Origin: Luteimonas abyssi
Lineage (GTDB): Bacteria > Pseudomonadota > Gammaproteobacteria > Xanthomonadales > Xanthomonadaceae
Direction of reading: 5' to 3'
Length of the DNA: 64,000 bases
NCBI RefSeq assembly: GCF_001482195.1
Contig: NZ_KQ759763.1
Coordinates: 1,771,321-1,835,320 of the forward strand
Made by a program: the position numbers and the translations under genes. Under the pieces are notes generated by a model, which had not been told where the DNA came from, made no database searches, and saw only the letters and a program-made list of their open reading frames with translations. Every line of letters starts with the position of its first letter. Position 1 is the first letter of the stretch. Shown in pieces: positions 1 through 8,620 of this stretch.

Positions 1-242
1 GGCAGCAGGTCGCCCAGCAGACGCTCGTTGGCGAAACGACGCGCCGCATCGACCTCGCGGGCCAGGCGCTTGCGCTGGTTCTCCAGGTCGGCGCGCTCGA
101 GCAGCGTCTGCGCACGGACCTGCTCCACTTCCGCCTGCAGCAGTTGCACCTGCTCCTCCAGCAGCGCCTGCGGCGACAGGCCGTCCTCGCCGTGGGGGGG
201 CAGCTCGTGTTCGGGTGAATCCGGGTGATGCTCGTTGCTCAT
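1..242 (-). CDS. grpE: GrpE nucleotide exchange factor, N-terminal part (gene runs off the window)
   Basis: Reading leftward from an ATG at 242, the 80 visible codons give an acidic, His/Glu-rich N-terminus followed by a long coiled coil containing RADLENQRKRLAREVDAARR, the typical helix of GrpE. GrpE dimers release ADP from DnaK and work with DnaJ in the cytoplasm. The C-terminal beta domain lies beyond base 1. It sits about 100 bp downstream of hrcA on the same strand, the usual hrcA-grpE-dnaK-dnaJ order. No CIRCE inverted repeat is visible in the hrcA-grpE gap. Identification is strong from the coiled-coil sequence and the neighbour. Confidence 0.93.
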   Translation of the reverse strand, partial: MSNEHHPDSPEHELPPHGEDGLSPQALLEEQVQLLQAEVEQVRAQTLLERADLENQRKRLAREVDAARRFANERLLGDLL

Positions 243-344
243 CTCGATATCCGTGGCGGTCGTTCGGCCGCCGCTGGCGCAGCAATGGGGTTGGCCGGGC
301 AGGATTCAAGGGCATCCGTCCCGCGACCGGGCCCCTCGCGGCTC

Positions 345-1409
345 TCAGCCGGTGCGCGGCGGGCCCTGCTCCAGGGCCGCACCCAGCACGTCGGCCGTGG
401 CCTGCACCACCGGAATGATCCGGTCGTAGGCCATCCGGGTCGGTCCGATCACCCCCAGCACGCCCAGCACGCGGCCATCGGCGGCGTATGGGGCGGTGAC
501 CAGCGACACTCCCTCCAGCGGTGCGAGCCCGGTCTCCTCGCCGATGAAGATGCGCACGCCCGGCGCCTTCACCGTGCGCTCGAACAACTGCAGGATCTCC
601 CGCTTGCGCGAGAACGCGTCGAACAGATCGCGCAGACGGTCCAGGTCCGACAGATCCTGCACCCCGATCAGGCGGGTCTGCCCGGCGACCACCATGTCCT
701 CGGTGTCGTCGGGCGCCAGCGCCTGCTCGGCCAGTTCGACCGTGCGCGCCAGCAGGCTCTCCATCTCGTCGCGGGCGACCCGCATCTCGCGCAGCAGGGT
801 GGCGCGGATGTCGGCCACCGAGCGCCCGGCGAAATGCACGTTGAGGTAGTTCGCCACCCGTTCCAGCTCGGAGGCGTCGTAGGCGCGGCGCACCTGGATC
901 AGGCGGTTCTGCACCTCGTTGTCGGCGAACACCAGGATCGCCATCACCCGCTGGCTGTCCACCGCGACGAAGTCGATGTAGCGGAACGCGAACTGCTCGC
1001 GCTTGGGCACGCTGACCACGCCCATGAAGTGGGTCATCGCCGAGACCAGCTCCGAGGCGCTGCCCAGCAGGGACTGGGTGCCGCCGCCGGCAGGCAGGCC
1101 GTCGCGCAGGCGGCTGACCTCGCCCTCCGGCAACGGGCGCAGTTGCAGCATGGAATCGACGAACACCCGGTAGCCCTGCGCGGTCGGCACGCGCCCGGCC
1201 GAGGTATGCGGCGCGGTCAGCAGACCGCTGTCCTCGAGGTCGGCCAGGATGTTGCGGATCGTCGCCGGGCTGACGTCGAGCCCGGCGTGCCGGGCCAGGG
1301 TCTGCGAGCCCACCGGCTCGCCGTCCTCGATATGGCGGGCGATCAACGTACGCAGCAGATGCCGGGCACGGGCGTCGAGTTCGTCGGTGGGCAGGCGTTT
1401 GCGGGTCAC
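345..1409 (-). CDS. hrcA: Heat-inducible transcription repressor HrcA
   Basis: A 354-residue protein with an N-terminal winged-helix DNA-binding domain (about residues 1-85, including VGSQTLARHAGLDVSPATIR and the SAGRVPTAQGYRVFVD segment) and the GAF-like HrcA core after it. HrcA represses chaperone operons by binding CIRCE and needs GroEL to fold. The start is GTG at 1409. A -10-like TGATAT lies 8 nt upstream and there is no Shine-Dalgarno, so the transcript may be nearly leaderless. No CIRCE (TTAGCACTC-N9-GAGTGCTAA) is seen upstream of hrcA or grpE, so autoregulation at this locus is not supported by the sequence. Length and motifs fit the family well. Confidence 0.96.
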   Translation of the reverse strand: MTRKRLPTDELDARARHLLRTLIARHIEDGEPVGSQTLARHAGLDVSPATIRNILADLEDSGLLTAPHTSAGRVPTAQGYRVFVDSMLQLRPLPEGEVSRLRDGLPAGGGTQSLLGSASELVSAMTHFMGVVSVPKREQFAFRYIDFVAVDSQRVMAILVFADNEVQNRLIQVRRAYDASELERVANYLNVHFAGRSVADIRATLLREMRVARDEMESLLARTVELAEQALAPDDTEDMVVAGQTRLIGVQDLSDLDRLRDLFDAFSRKREILQLFERTVKAPGVRIFIGEETGLAPLEGVSLVTAPYAADGRVLGVLGVIGPTRMAYDRIIPVVQATADVLGAALEQGPPRTG

Positions 1410-1712
1410 GCTTCACGATATCAGGCACGCGCCGCTCCGGTGCAAGCCCGCCTCCGACAGGACCGGCGCACAGGCACTGCCGGACGTTACGGCCGGACGG
1501 GCCGGGCGATCGCGCGGTCATCGCGACCTGACCCTGCGGTCGGCCGAACCGACCGGCGAATCCTGCCCGCAGTCAGGCGCCCGGATCGCGACCGCCCGCG
1601 CGATGAACCACGACGCTGTCGCGCGACGCACGACCGGTCTCAACCGGTGCGTCACGCGCCGGTATCGTGTGGCTGTTGGCCGCACGTCGGCCTGCCCGTC
1701 ACAATCCACGCC
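1410..1712. other. Divergent intergenic region between hrcA and recN
   Basis: About 300 bp without a credible gene. It holds a small hairpin (GGTCGG/CCGACC at 1538-1554), a TGATAT box just before hrcA on the minus strand with CTTGCA 17 bp further upstream, and on the plus strand TTGGCC (1676-1681) spaced 18 bp from CACAAT (1700-1705) just before recN. I saw no convincing LexA or CIRCE operator. Confidence 0.5.
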
Positions 1713-3374
1713 ATGCTGACCCATCTCGCCATCCGCAACTTCGCCGTCGCCAACGCCAGCGAGCTCGAATTCGGGCCCGGCCTCACCGTCATTTCCGGCG
1801 AGACCGGCGCCGGCAAATCGCTGCTCGTCGATGCGCTCGGATTCCTTTCGGGCCAGCGCGCCGACAGCGGCATGGTGCGCCACGGCGCCGAACGCGCCGA
1901 GCTCAGCGCGGTCTTCGACCTCGACGATGCCCCGGGCGCACGCGCCTGGCTGGCCGCGCAGGAACTCGACGATGGCGACACCTGCCAGCTGCGACGGACC
2001 CTGCGTGCCGATGGCGGTTCGCGGGCGTGGATCAATGGCCGCACCGCGACCATCGGCCAGTTGGCGGAACTGGCCGGACACCTGGTGGAGATCCACGGCC
2101 AGCACGAGCACCAGGCGTTGCTGTCGCGCGGCGCCCAGCTCGCCTTGCTCGATGCCTACGGCCGCCACGCCCCTGCACTGGCCGATGTGGCCGCCGCGGC
2201 GCAGGCGTGGCAGGCCCTGCTCGACGAGCGCGAGCACCTGGCCGGCCTCGGCGACCCGGGCGAGCGTCGCGAATGGCTGGCCCACCAGCTCAAGGAATTC
2301 GACCGCGAACGGCTCGAACCCGAGGCCCTGGCCGAGCTCGATGCCGCCCACCGTCGCCAGGCCAATGCCGCCGGCCTGATCGCCACCTGCGACGGCGTGC
2401 TGGCCGAGCTCGGCGACGACGACGCCCTCGGCCGCCGGCTGCAGCGCATCCGTGGCGACCTGGCCCGCATGCGCGACGACGAACCGCGCCTGGCCGAGGC
2501 CGACGGCATGCTGGAAGCGGCGGCGATCCAGCTCGATGAAGCCCAGTTGCTGCTGCAGCGCATCCGCGACGATCTCGACATCGACCCCGAGCGCTATGCC
2601 GAGCTCGAACGCAGCCTGGCCCGCGTTCACGACCTCGCCCGCAAGCATCGCGTCGCACCCGACGCGCTGATCGGCGTGCGCGACCGCCTGCGCTCCGAGT
2701 TCGAAACCCTGGCCGATGCCGACGAACGCCTGCAGCGCCTGGACGGCGACATCGCCGCCGCGACCCAGCACTGGCGCACAGCGGCGGACGCACTGGGCCA
2801 TGCGCGACGCACGGCCGCGGCCCGGCTTTCGAGCGACACCACGGCGTTGATCGCCGAGCTCGGCATGGGCGGCGGCCGCTTCGAGATCGCACTGGAGGCG
2901 CAACCGACGCCGCGGCCCGATCCGCAGGGGGCCGAACGCGCCGAGTTCCTGGTGGCCGCCAACACCGGCCAGCCTCCCCGGCCGTTGCGCAAGGTGGCCT
3001 CCGGCGGTGAGCTGTCGCGCATTTCGCTGGCGATCGAAGTCGCCGCGCTGGGGCTGGATGCGGTGCCGACGATGGTCTTCGACGAGGTCGACACCGGCAT
3101 CGGCGGCGCCGTGGCGGCGATCGTGGGCAGCAAGCTGCGCGCGCTCGGCGCACAACGTCAGGCGTTGTGCGTGACCCACCTGCCGCAGGTGGCCGCGCAG
3201 GGCCACGCGCACTATCGGGTCAGCAAGCGCACCGTGGACGGGGCGACCGAAAGCGCGGTCGAACGGCTGGACGCGCGTGCCCGCGAAGAGGAGTTGGCCC
3301 GGATGCTCGGCGGCGTGGACGTCACCCGCGAGGCGCGTGCGGCAGCGCGGAAGCTGTTGCAGACGGCGGACTGA
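1713..3374 (+). CDS. recN: DNA repair protein RecN
   Basis: A 553-residue SMC-like ATPase for double-strand-break repair. The Walker A motif GETGAGKS is at residues 29-36, long coiled-coil arms fill the middle, and the C-terminal ABC signature (SGGELSRISLAIEV) and Walker B (TMVFDEVDTGIGG) are followed by the CVTHLPQVAAQGHAH segment. Length matches E. coli RecN. The open frame continues far upstream across hrcA on the other strand, but ATG 1713 (MLTHLAIRNFAVA) is the family start. No Shine-Dalgarno precedes it. A CACAAT box ends 7 nt before the ATG, suggesting a leaderless transcript. Divergent from hrcA. Confidence 0.97.
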   Translation: MLTHLAIRNFAVANASELEFGPGLTVISGETGAGKSLLVDALGFLSGQRADSGMVRHGAERAELSAVFDLDDAPGARAWLAAQELDDGDTCQLRRTLRADGGSRAWINGRTATIGQLAELAGHLVEIHGQHEHQALLSRGAQLALLDAYGRHAPALADVAAAAQAWQALLDEREHLAGLGDPGERREWLAHQLKEFDRERLEPEALAELDAAHRRQANAAGLIATCDGVLAELGDDDALGRRLQRIRGDLARMRDDEPRLAEADGMLEAAAIQLDEAQLLLQRIRDDLDIDPERYAELERSLARVHDLARKHRVAPDALIGVRDRLRSEFETLADADERLQRLDGDIAAATQHWRTAADALGHARRTAAARLSSDTTALIAELGMGGGRFEIALEAQPTPRPDPQGAERAEFLVAANTGQPPRPLRKVASGGELSRISLAIEVAALGLDAVPTMVFDEVDTGIGGAVAAIVGSKLRALGAQRQALCVTHLPQVAAQGHAHYRVSKRTVDGATESAVERLDARAREEELARMLGGVDVTREARAAARKLLQTAD

Positions 3375-3404
3375 CGCCGAGCCTCGGCTCGCGGCCTTGC
3401 TCCC

Positions 3405-3595
3405 TGCTCCCGCCTGCGGGTCTCCCGCAAGCAGGAGAGGGGCGATGGTGCCGGACATGAGCGGCCAGCCCCCTTCTCCCGCCTGCGGGAGAAGGTGCCC
3501 CGCAGGGGCGGATGAGGGTGCTTTTCGCGCGATGCCGCACGTCTGCCCTCACCCCAACCCCTCTCCCGCTGGCGGGAGAGGGGCGATGGTGCCCG
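3405..3595. repeat. Composite palindromic repeat (REP/BIME-like), copy 1
   Basis: This gap between the convergent genes recN and fur is filled with short inverted repeats built on CTCCCGC/GCGGGAG. They include CTTCTCCCGCCTGCGGGAGAAG near 3473-3494, a GCCCCGCAGGGGC palindrome just after it, and CCCCTCTCCCGC-TG-GCGGGAGAGGGG near 3558-3583, preceded by CCTCACCCCAA. The same modules recur at about 47.3-47.5 kb in different orientation, which marks a dispersed extragenic family. Such elements can stabilise or terminate transcripts of convergent genes. No terminal transposase is associated. Confidence 0.8.
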
Positions 3596-3657
3596 GCGGG
3601 CGTCGTTTCGGGGACATCGTCCGCGAACGTCAGCAATGAGGGGTTTTGAAGGGCGGT

Positions 3658-4065
3658 TTACTGGCGCTTCTTGCGCACGTAGAGCACCAGCGAGTGCTCG
3701 TCGAGGATGCAGCCGTGCTCGTCGGCGATCCGGTTGAGCAGCGCCACGATCTCTGGGCTCTCGAACTCGGTGATCTGGCCGCTGCTCATGTCCACCATGT
3801 GGTAGTGGTGATCGCCACGATCGAGTTCGTACAGCGCGTGGCCGCCCTCGAAGTTGTGCTTGACCACCAAGCCGGCGGCCTCGAACTGGGTCAGGACGCG
3901 GTAGACGGTCGCCAGGCCGATTTCGTCGCCCTGGTCCAGCAACTGGCGGTAGATGTCTTCCGCGGTCATGTGCTGGCGCGGGGTCTTCTGCTCCAGCAGC
4001 TCCAGGATGCGCATCCTGGGGTGCGTGACCTTGAGGCCCGCTTTGCGAAGGTCGAGGGATTCCAT
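3658..4065 (-). CDS. fur: Ferric uptake regulator Fur
   Basis: A 135-residue Fur-family metalloregulator: winged helix in the first 80 residues (RKAGLKVTHPRMRILELLEQ, TVYRVLTQFEAAGLV), then the dimerisation and metal domain with the HHYH motif and FESPEIVALL. It represses iron-uptake genes when loaded with Fe(II). The ATG at 4065 is preceded by GGAGAC on the coding strand. The protein has a single cysteine (in HGCIL), so the structural Cys-X2-Cys zinc site of E. coli Fur is absent. From memory, xanthomonad Fur proteins share this. Divergent from bamE, the fur/omlA arrangement described in Xanthomonas. Confidence 0.95.
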   Translation of the reverse strand: MESLDLRKAGLKVTHPRMRILELLEQKTPRQHMTAEDIYRQLLDQGDEIGLATVYRVLTQFEAAGLVVKHNFEGGHALYELDRGDHHYHMVDMSSGQITEFESPEIVALLNRIADEHGCILDEHSLVLYVRKKRQ

Positions 4066-4110
4066 GCTGTCTCCAGGCGGTCTGCGCTGAATGGCGGCGG
4101 GCCGAAACGG

Positions 4111-4137
4111 TTGCGAACGTGGGCCGGAGTGTATCAT
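4111..4137 (+). promoter_or_regulatory. Candidate bamE promoter
   Basis: TTGCGA at 4111-4116 and TATCAT at 4132-4137 are separated by 15 bp (short of the usual 17), with the -10 ending 29 nt before the bamE start. It lies in the 101-bp divergent fur/bamE region, so it probably overlaps fur promoter elements. Confidence 0.45.
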
Positions 4138-4166
4138 CGGCGGGTTCCCGACTTTCGCCTGTCCCC

Positions 4167-4544
4167 ATGCGCAACCTCTTCGTCACGCTCATCGTCGCCG
4201 GCCTGCTCACGGGCTGCGGCATCATCTACAAGCAGCCGATCTATCAGGGCAGCCTGGTGCAGCCCACCGCCGTGGAGCAGTTGCGGGAAGGCATGAGCCG
4301 GCAGCAGGTCTCGGCGCTGCTCGGCACGCCGTCGATCGCCGATCCGTTCCACCACGATCGTTGGGACTACACCGCCAGCCAGCGCAACAATCGCCTGGGC
4401 CGCACCGAGATCAAGAACCTCACCGTCTGGTTCGAGAACAACCAGGTCGCGCGCTGGGAAGGCGAGTACTTCCCCAAGCAGGACGAGGAACTCGCCGCGG
4501 AAATGCGCAAGTTCGGCAACCTGCCGCGCGAACGCCGCCGCTGA
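4167..4544 (+). CDS. bamE: Outer membrane assembly lipoprotein BamE (SmpA/OmlA)
   Basis: A 125-residue lipoprotein: signal peptide MRNLFVTLIVAGLLTGC with lipobox LLTGC, then the BamE fold (LREGMSRQQVSALLGTPSI, FHHDRWDYT, LTVWFENNQVARWEG). BamE is an accessory subunit of the BAM complex that inserts beta-barrel proteins at the periplasmic face of the outer membrane. A longer frame begins upstream, but ATG 4167 gives the clean lipoprotein signal. The gene is divergent from fur and ends at a strong hairpin shared with the convergent rnfH. Confidence 0.95.
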   Translation: MRNLFVTLIVAGLLTGCGIIYKQPIYQGSLVQPTAVEQLREGMSRQQVSALLGTPSIADPFHHDRWDYTASQRNNRLGRTEIKNLTVWFENNQVARWEGEYFPKQDEELAAEMRKFGNLPRERRR

Positions 4545-4566
4545 TCGGCCGCACGACGCATCATCC

Positions 4567-4595
4567 GAAACGACCGGCCGCTGGCCGGTCGTTTC
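4567..4595. terminator. Bidirectional hairpin terminator between bamE and rnfH
   Basis: A perfect 13-bp stem (GAAACGACCGGCC at 4567-4579 with GGCCGGTCGTTTC at 4583-4595) and a 3-nt loop lie between two convergent genes and overlap the last two bases of the rnfH stop codon. The tract after it on the plus strand (GTTTCATTTC) is T-rich but interrupted. Confidence 0.8.
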
Positions 4596-4872
4596 ATTTC
4601 CGGGCCGGGCGTTCGGCCGCGCGTCGGCGTCGCGCGTCCTTGGGATCGACCTGCAGCGGCCGCAGCAGTTCCAACCGGTCGCCATCGTGCAGCGGCGTAT
4701 CCGGCGCCACCCGCTCGCCAAACACCGCCACGCCGTCGACCCCGTCCATCGGCAGGCCGCAGCGCGCGAGCGCATCGGCGACCCGGGCCCCGGGGGCCAG
4801 CGTCAAGGTCACCGACTCGAACTGCCGCGGCCAGGCCAGCACCACGTCGACACGCGGGCCTGCGTCGCTCAC
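4594..4872 (-). CDS. rnfH: RnfH-family protein (ubiquitin-like fold)
   Basis: A 92-residue protein with the RnfH/UPF0125 pattern: [22 protein letters not shown] at the start, [19 protein letters not shown] in the middle, and the family ending [17 protein letters not shown]. The fold is beta-grasp, related to ubiquitin and ThiS. The cellular role is unsettled. The start is GTG at 4872, overlapping the TGA of the upstream ratA (GTGA), so the two are probably translationally coupled. The RatA-RnfH pairing is the common bacterial arrangement, next to smpB. Confidence 0.9.
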   Translation of the reverse strand: MSDAGPRVDVVLAWPRQFESVTLTLAPGARVADALARCGLPMDGVDGVAVFGERVAPDTPLHDGDRLELLRPLQVDPKDARRRRAAERPARK

Positions 4873-5297
4873 GCCTCGCGTCCGGCCACACGCACGAAGT
4901 CGTCGACCATGCGGTCGGCCAATCCCCGGAACCCGGCCGTGAGCGCCGGCAGCAACAGACGGCTGCGCGGCTCGAAATCCAGGGTGAGGGTCACCTTGCA
5001 GGCGGCCGCGTCGAGCGCCTTGAACTCCCAGCGTCCCTCCAGCCGCTTGAACGGGCCGTCCTTGAGGTGCATGTCGATGCGGTGCGGCGGATCGAGCGCG
5101 TTCTCGGTCAGGAACCAGGTCCGCAGCGCGCCGATGCCGAGGTCCAGCCGGGCCACCTGCCGTTCCGGGGTGGACTCGATCACCTCGGCCCGGTCGCACC
5201 AGGCGAACCGCGTCGGGTAGGCCTCGACATCGTGGACCAGGGCGAACATCCGCGAGGCGGGTTGTTCGACCAAAGCGCTGCGTTCGATCTTCGGCAT
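4869..5297 (-). CDS. ratA: RatA-like START/coenzyme Q-binding protein
   Basis: A 142-residue SRPBCC (START-like) protein. It begins [31 protein letters not shown] and contains [15 protein letters not shown] and [20 protein letters not shown], the signature of the YfjG/RatA and COQ10 group. Proposed roles are ubiquinone binding, and in E. coli inhibition of 70S ribosome association. The second is not shown here. ATG 5297 is chosen over a long upstream open frame because the conserved N-terminus begins there. It is divergent from smpB with a 57-bp gap and couples to rnfH downstream. Confidence 0.9.
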   Translation of the reverse strand: MPKIERSALVEQPASRMFALVHDVEAYPTRFAWCDRAEVIESTPERQVARLDLGIGALRTWFLTENALDPPHRIDMHLKDGPFKRLEGRWEFKALDAAACKVTLTLDFEPRSRLLLPALTAGFRGLADRMVDDFVRVAGREA

Positions 5298-5354
5298 GAA
5301 GGCTCTGCGTATGCGGGAGTGTCCTCGCCAGCCCGATTCGGGGACAATGGCGGG

Positions 5355-5846
5355 ATGGCTAAACAAGCGGGCAAGGATAAGGCAAACGGCGCGACCATCG
5401 CGCTGAACAAGCGTGCGCGTCACGAGTACCACCTCGAGGAACGTTTCGAGGCGGGCGCCGCCCTGCAGGGTTGGGAGCTCAAGGCGATTCGCGCAGGCCG
5501 CGCCAACATCGGCGAAAGCTATGCCGTCGTCCTGCACGGCGAGATCTTCCTCGTCGGCGCGCAGATCACCCCGCTGATCTCCACGTCCAGCCACGTGGTG
5601 CCCGAGTCCCGACGCTCCCGCAAGCTGCTGCTGCACCGGCGCGAGATCGACCAGTTGATCGGCAAGGTCGAGCGCGACGGCTACACCCTGGTGCCCACCG
5701 CGCTTTACTGGAAGGGCAACAAGGTCAAGGCGGAGATCGCGCTGGCCAAGGGCAAGCAGAAGCACGACAAGCGTGACACCGAACGCGAGCGCGACTGGAA
5801 CCGGGAAAAGCAGCGCGTCCTGCGGCGCCACAACAAGGACGCCTGA
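5355..5846 (+). CDS. smpB: SsrA-binding protein SmpB
   Basis: A 163-residue OB-fold RNA-binding protein that loads tmRNA onto stalled ribosomes. Family blocks are [39 protein letters not shown] and [17 protein letters not shown], and a basic tail [15 protein letters not shown] mimics the mRNA path. The ATG at 5355 lacks a Shine-Dalgarno and has GACAAT ending 6 nt upstream, so the message may be leaderless. The tmRNA gene lies 2.3 kb downstream, beyond a histidine kinase gene on the other strand. Confidence 0.97.
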   Translation: MAKQAGKDKANGATIALNKRARHEYHLEERFEAGAALQGWELKAIRAGRANIGESYAVVLHGEIFLVGAQITPLISTSSHVVPESRRSRKLLLHRREIDQLIGKVERDGYTLVPTALYWKGNKVKAEIALAKGKQKHDKRDTERERDWNREKQRVLRRHNKDA

Positions 5847-5873
5847 CGTCGATCACCGCGGCGCCGGCCGGAC

Positions 5874-8084
5874 TCAGCCCGCCGACGTGTCCTCGCCCTC
5901 GGGCAGCGTGAACCAGAAACAGGCGCCCTCGCCTTCCTGCGCCTCCGCCCAGACCTCGCCACCATGGCGCTCGACGATCCGGCGCACCGACGCCAGACCG
6001 ATCCCGTGCCCGGGGTACTCGTCCTGGCGATGCAGACGCTGGAACGGCCGGAACAGCTTGGACGCATACGCCTGCGAGAAGCCCACGCCGTTGTCACGCA
6101 CGAAGAAGGCCTCACCGCCGTCCTGCCGGCGTGCACGGCCGATCTCGATCCGCGCACGCGCGCGGCCGCCGCTGAACTTCCAGGCATTGCCGATCAGGTT
6201 CTGCAGCAGATTGGCGACCAGGGCGGGGTCGCCATGTGCCTCGAGCCCCTCGCCGATCGCCACCTCGACATCGCGGCCCGTTTCAGTCTGCTGCAGCTCC
6301 ACGACCACCTGCTCCGCGATCGCGCCCAGATCCAGCGACTGCCTGCTCAACTCGGCACGGGACAGCCGCGCCATCTGCAGCAGGGCATCGATCAACGCAT
6401 CCATGCGCCGGGTCGCGGCCCGGATCCGCCCGAGATAATCGCGCCCGGTGTCGTCGAGCGCCGCGCCGTGACGGTCGGCGAGGATCCGCGAGAAGCCGTC
6501 GATGGCACGCAATGGCGCGCGCAGATCGTGGGACACGCTGTAGGAGAACGCCTCCAGCTCATGGTTCGCGCGCTCGAGCTGGCGGGTCCGGTGAGCCACC
6601 CGTATCTCCAGGGTCCGGTTGAGGGCGCGCACGCGCTCCTCGGCGCGATACCAGTCGGTGACATCGTCGATCTGCAGCAGCCGCACCACTTCTTCGCTGG
6701 CCTCGCCCGGCACCGGCGCCGAGAACAGCCGCACGCGCCGGCGACTGCCATCGTCGCGCCGCAGGACCCGGCTGGCCCGATACACGCCCTCGCGCGCATG
6801 CGCGCCGGCCTCCTCGTCCTCGACCTCCACGGCGTCGCGCCCGTCCGCGAACAGAAGCGCCATATCCTGGCCGATCAGGCTTTCCAGCGGGCGTCCGACA
6901 ATCGTCGCCAGCGCCGGATTGGCATCCACGATCCGATCCTCGTCGTCGAGCAGGGCCTTGCCGATCGGCGAGTGCGCCATCGCGCTGCGGAACCGGGATT
7001 CGCTGCGCCGGTAGGAATCGCTCATCCGCATCGCCAACCGCTCCGCATGCAGCCGGGTGCGCGCCAGCGACCAGACCGTGGCCGACAGCAACAGCGCCGC
7101 GAGGATGCCGACCAGGACCGTGGCGCTGCCCATGCGCCACAGGCCCAGGCCGGGTCGCAACGAAACGAAGTCGACATGCCACTGCCGGCCATAGACCTCC
7201 TGGGTCGCGCTCATGGCCTGGTGGCCCTTCGCGACGAGGCCGGCGTAATCGGAATCGACATACAGGTCCCGGGGCGCATCGTCGGTCACGTCCGAGATCC
7301 TGATCGCGAGGGTGCGCGGCCAGTGGGCGAGCGATTGCGGAATGAACGTCCGTGCGCGTACCGGCACGTAGGTCCAGCCCTGCAGCGCGATGCGGCGGCC
7401 CTCGACCGTATCCGGCCGAATCCCGCCGTAGTACACCGGTGTGAACAGCAGGGCGCCCTCCGGCGTGTCGTCCTGGGCGCGCCGCAGCCGCAGAGGCCCG
7501 GTCAACCGCGACTCGCCTTCGTCGCGGGCCCGCTCCATGGCCGCGCGCCTGACGGGTTCGCTCAGCATGTCGTAACCCAGGGTGATGCGATGTTCCGGCG
7601 TCCGCGGCTCGAGATAGAGCACCGGACCGTAGGCCGCGCGCACGCCGCGCGGTTCGATCGCGAACAACCCTTTGCCTTCCGCGCGCTGCTCCAGTTGCAG
7701 CTCGCGCAGACTCTCCGGCACGAGATACGGCGCGTAGCCGAGCGTGCCGGCGCCGGCGCCCTGCCCCACCTGCAGGCCGTCCACGTAGCTGCGCCATTGC
7801 TGCGCGCTGGGCCGCTCCAGCGAGGCGAACAACGAGGCCCCGCCGCGCGCGCTCAGCTCGTAGGCCAGCAGGCGCTGCGACAGCAGATCCAGCACCTGGG
7901 TGACGTCCTCGGCCATATGCGCCTGGCGCAACTGCTGGTCGCGCTGGAACTCCACCCGCCCGTACAGCGCGACCAGCAACAGCGAGCCCACCAGCACCGC
8001 GAGGGCCAGCCCGTCGGCCATGCGGGTACTTCCGTGCACCCCGTTCGACTCGCGCATGTCCCGCTCGTTCCCGTGCATCCCCAT
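5874..8084 (-). CDS. CHASE-PAS sensor histidine kinase
   Basis: A 736-residue membrane sensor kinase: first TM helix about residues 25-42, a periplasmic CHASE domain about 65-305, second TM about 317-342, a PAS domain about 362-480 (AHSPIGKALLDDEDRIVDAN), a short coiled coil, then HisKA with the phosphorylated His519 in SVSHDLRAPLRAIDG, and HATPase_c (N box NLLQNLIGNAWKFSGG, G1 RDNGVGFS, G2 GHGIGLASV). The PHY-type H box and the kinase class resemble CHASE/phytochrome-like kinases. The ligand is unknown. No response regulator is adjacent, so it is an orphan. The start is uncertain: ATG at 8084 or the Met at residue 22 just before TM1. Confidence 0.9.
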   Translation of the reverse strand: MGMHGNERDMRESNGVHGSTRMADGLALAVLVGSLLLVALYGRVEFQRDQQLRQAHMAEDVTQVLDLLSQRLLAYELSARGGASLFASLERPSAQQWRSYVDGLQVGQGAGAGTLGYAPYLVPESLRELQLEQRAEGKGLFAIEPRGVRAAYGPVLYLEPRTPEHRITLGYDMLSEPVRRAAMERARDEGESRLTGPLRLRRAQDDTPEGALLFTPVYYGGIRPDTVEGRRIALQGWTYVPVRARTFIPQSLAHWPRTLAIRISDVTDDAPRDLYVDSDYAGLVAKGHQAMSATQEVYGRQWHVDFVSLRPGLGLWRMGSATVLVGILAALLLSATVWSLARTRLHAERLAMRMSDSYRRSESRFRSAMAHSPIGKALLDDEDRIVDANPALATIVGRPLESLIGQDMALLFADGRDAVEVEDEEAGAHAREGVYRASRVLRRDDGSRRRVRLFSAPVPGEASEEVVRLLQIDDVTDWYRAEERVRALNRTLEIRVAHRTRQLERANHELEAFSYSVSHDLRAPLRAIDGFSRILADRHGAALDDTGRDYLGRIRAATRRMDALIDALLQMARLSRAELSRQSLDLGAIAEQVVVELQQTETGRDVEVAIGEGLEAHGDPALVANLLQNLIGNAWKFSGGRARARIEIGRARRQDGGEAFFVRDNGVGFSQAYASKLFRPFQRLHRQDEYPGHGIGLASVRRIVERHGGEVWAEAQEGEGACFWFTLPEGEDTSAG

Positions 8085-8139
8085 CGCCGTCGTGTGCCCG
8101 CACCGGATGAACGAATCCGCCTCCGGCGCGGGTTTCTAC

Positions 8140-8167
8140 TTGAGTCCCTCGCTGTCGCCCCTATACT
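8140..8167 (+). promoter_or_regulatory. ssrA promoter
   Basis: TTGAGT (8140-8145) and TATACT (8162-8167) are spaced 16 bp. The predicted start near 8174 gives a precursor with about 23 nt to be removed by RNase P before the mature tmRNA 5' end at 8197. It lies between the divergent kinase gene and ssrA. Confidence 0.7.
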
Positions 8168-8196
8168 GGCGCATGTCGGCGACAAACGACATTCCC

Positions 8197-8553
8197 GGGG
8201 GTGCATTGGCTTCGACGGGGGTCGCAAAGTTGTCTGGCGCATGCCGAGGGGGCAGCTTTCCTCGTTAATCCAGCGGCAAAACTCATAGTTGCCAACGACG
8301 ACAACTACGCACTGGCCGCTTAAGGCCTAAGCCCCGAACCCATCTTGTGTCCGTGCTCGTGGGTGTAGGGTCATTATCACGGAATCGCCGGGGGTGGCTG
8401 CCTGTCAGCTCCTGGTCAACACAAAGCAGGCTGGTCCCGGGATGCGCTTCGCACACCGTGCTGTTCCGGGACGAGACTCAACGGTGAGCTAAGCATGTAG
8501 TGCTGGAAGCGGAGTGCCTTCGGACGGGGGTTCAATTCCCCCCACCTCCACCA
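8197..8553 (+). ncRNA. ssrA: Transfer-messenger RNA (tmRNA)
   Basis: A 357-nt tmRNA. The acceptor stem pairs GGGGGTG (8197-8203) with CACCTCC (8543-8549), followed by encoded ACCA (8550-8553). The T arm is GGGGGTTCAATTCCCCC near 8526-8541. The tag frame starts at 8291 and reads ANDDNYALAA then TAA (8321-8323), identical as I recall to the Pseudomonas aeruginosa tag. With SmpB it rescues stalled ribosomes and marks nascent chains for ClpXP. A good promoter and an intrinsic terminator flank it. Confidence 0.98.
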
Positions 8554-8578
8554 ATGACCGGTCCCTCAGGGGCCACAG

Positions 8579-8620
8579 AAGGCCGGAAACTCGCAGTGGA
8601 ATGCGGTTTCCGGCCTTTTT
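8579..8620 (+). terminator. ssrA intrinsic terminator
   Basis: A 12-bp perfect stem (AAGGCCGGAAAC at 8579-8590 with GTTTCCGGCCTT at 8606-8617) and a 15-nt loop, followed by a T run, 26 bp after the tmRNA 3' end. Confidence 0.92.

Noticed and set aside
225..1712. Long upstream extension of the recN frame, giving a 1049-codon ORF across hrcA
   Set aside because: It is antisense to a well-supported hrcA gene and has Arg/Gln/His-rich low-complexity translation. RecN starts at 1713 by homology.
243..1712. CIRCE operator for the hrcA-grpE operon
   Set aside because: No TTAGCACTC/GAGTGCTAA inverted repeat in the hrcA-grpE gap or upstream of hrcA. The chaperone operator may lie outside the window.
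1518..3458. 646-codon minus-strand frame opposite recN
   Set aside because: No recognisable domain, entirely antisense to recN.
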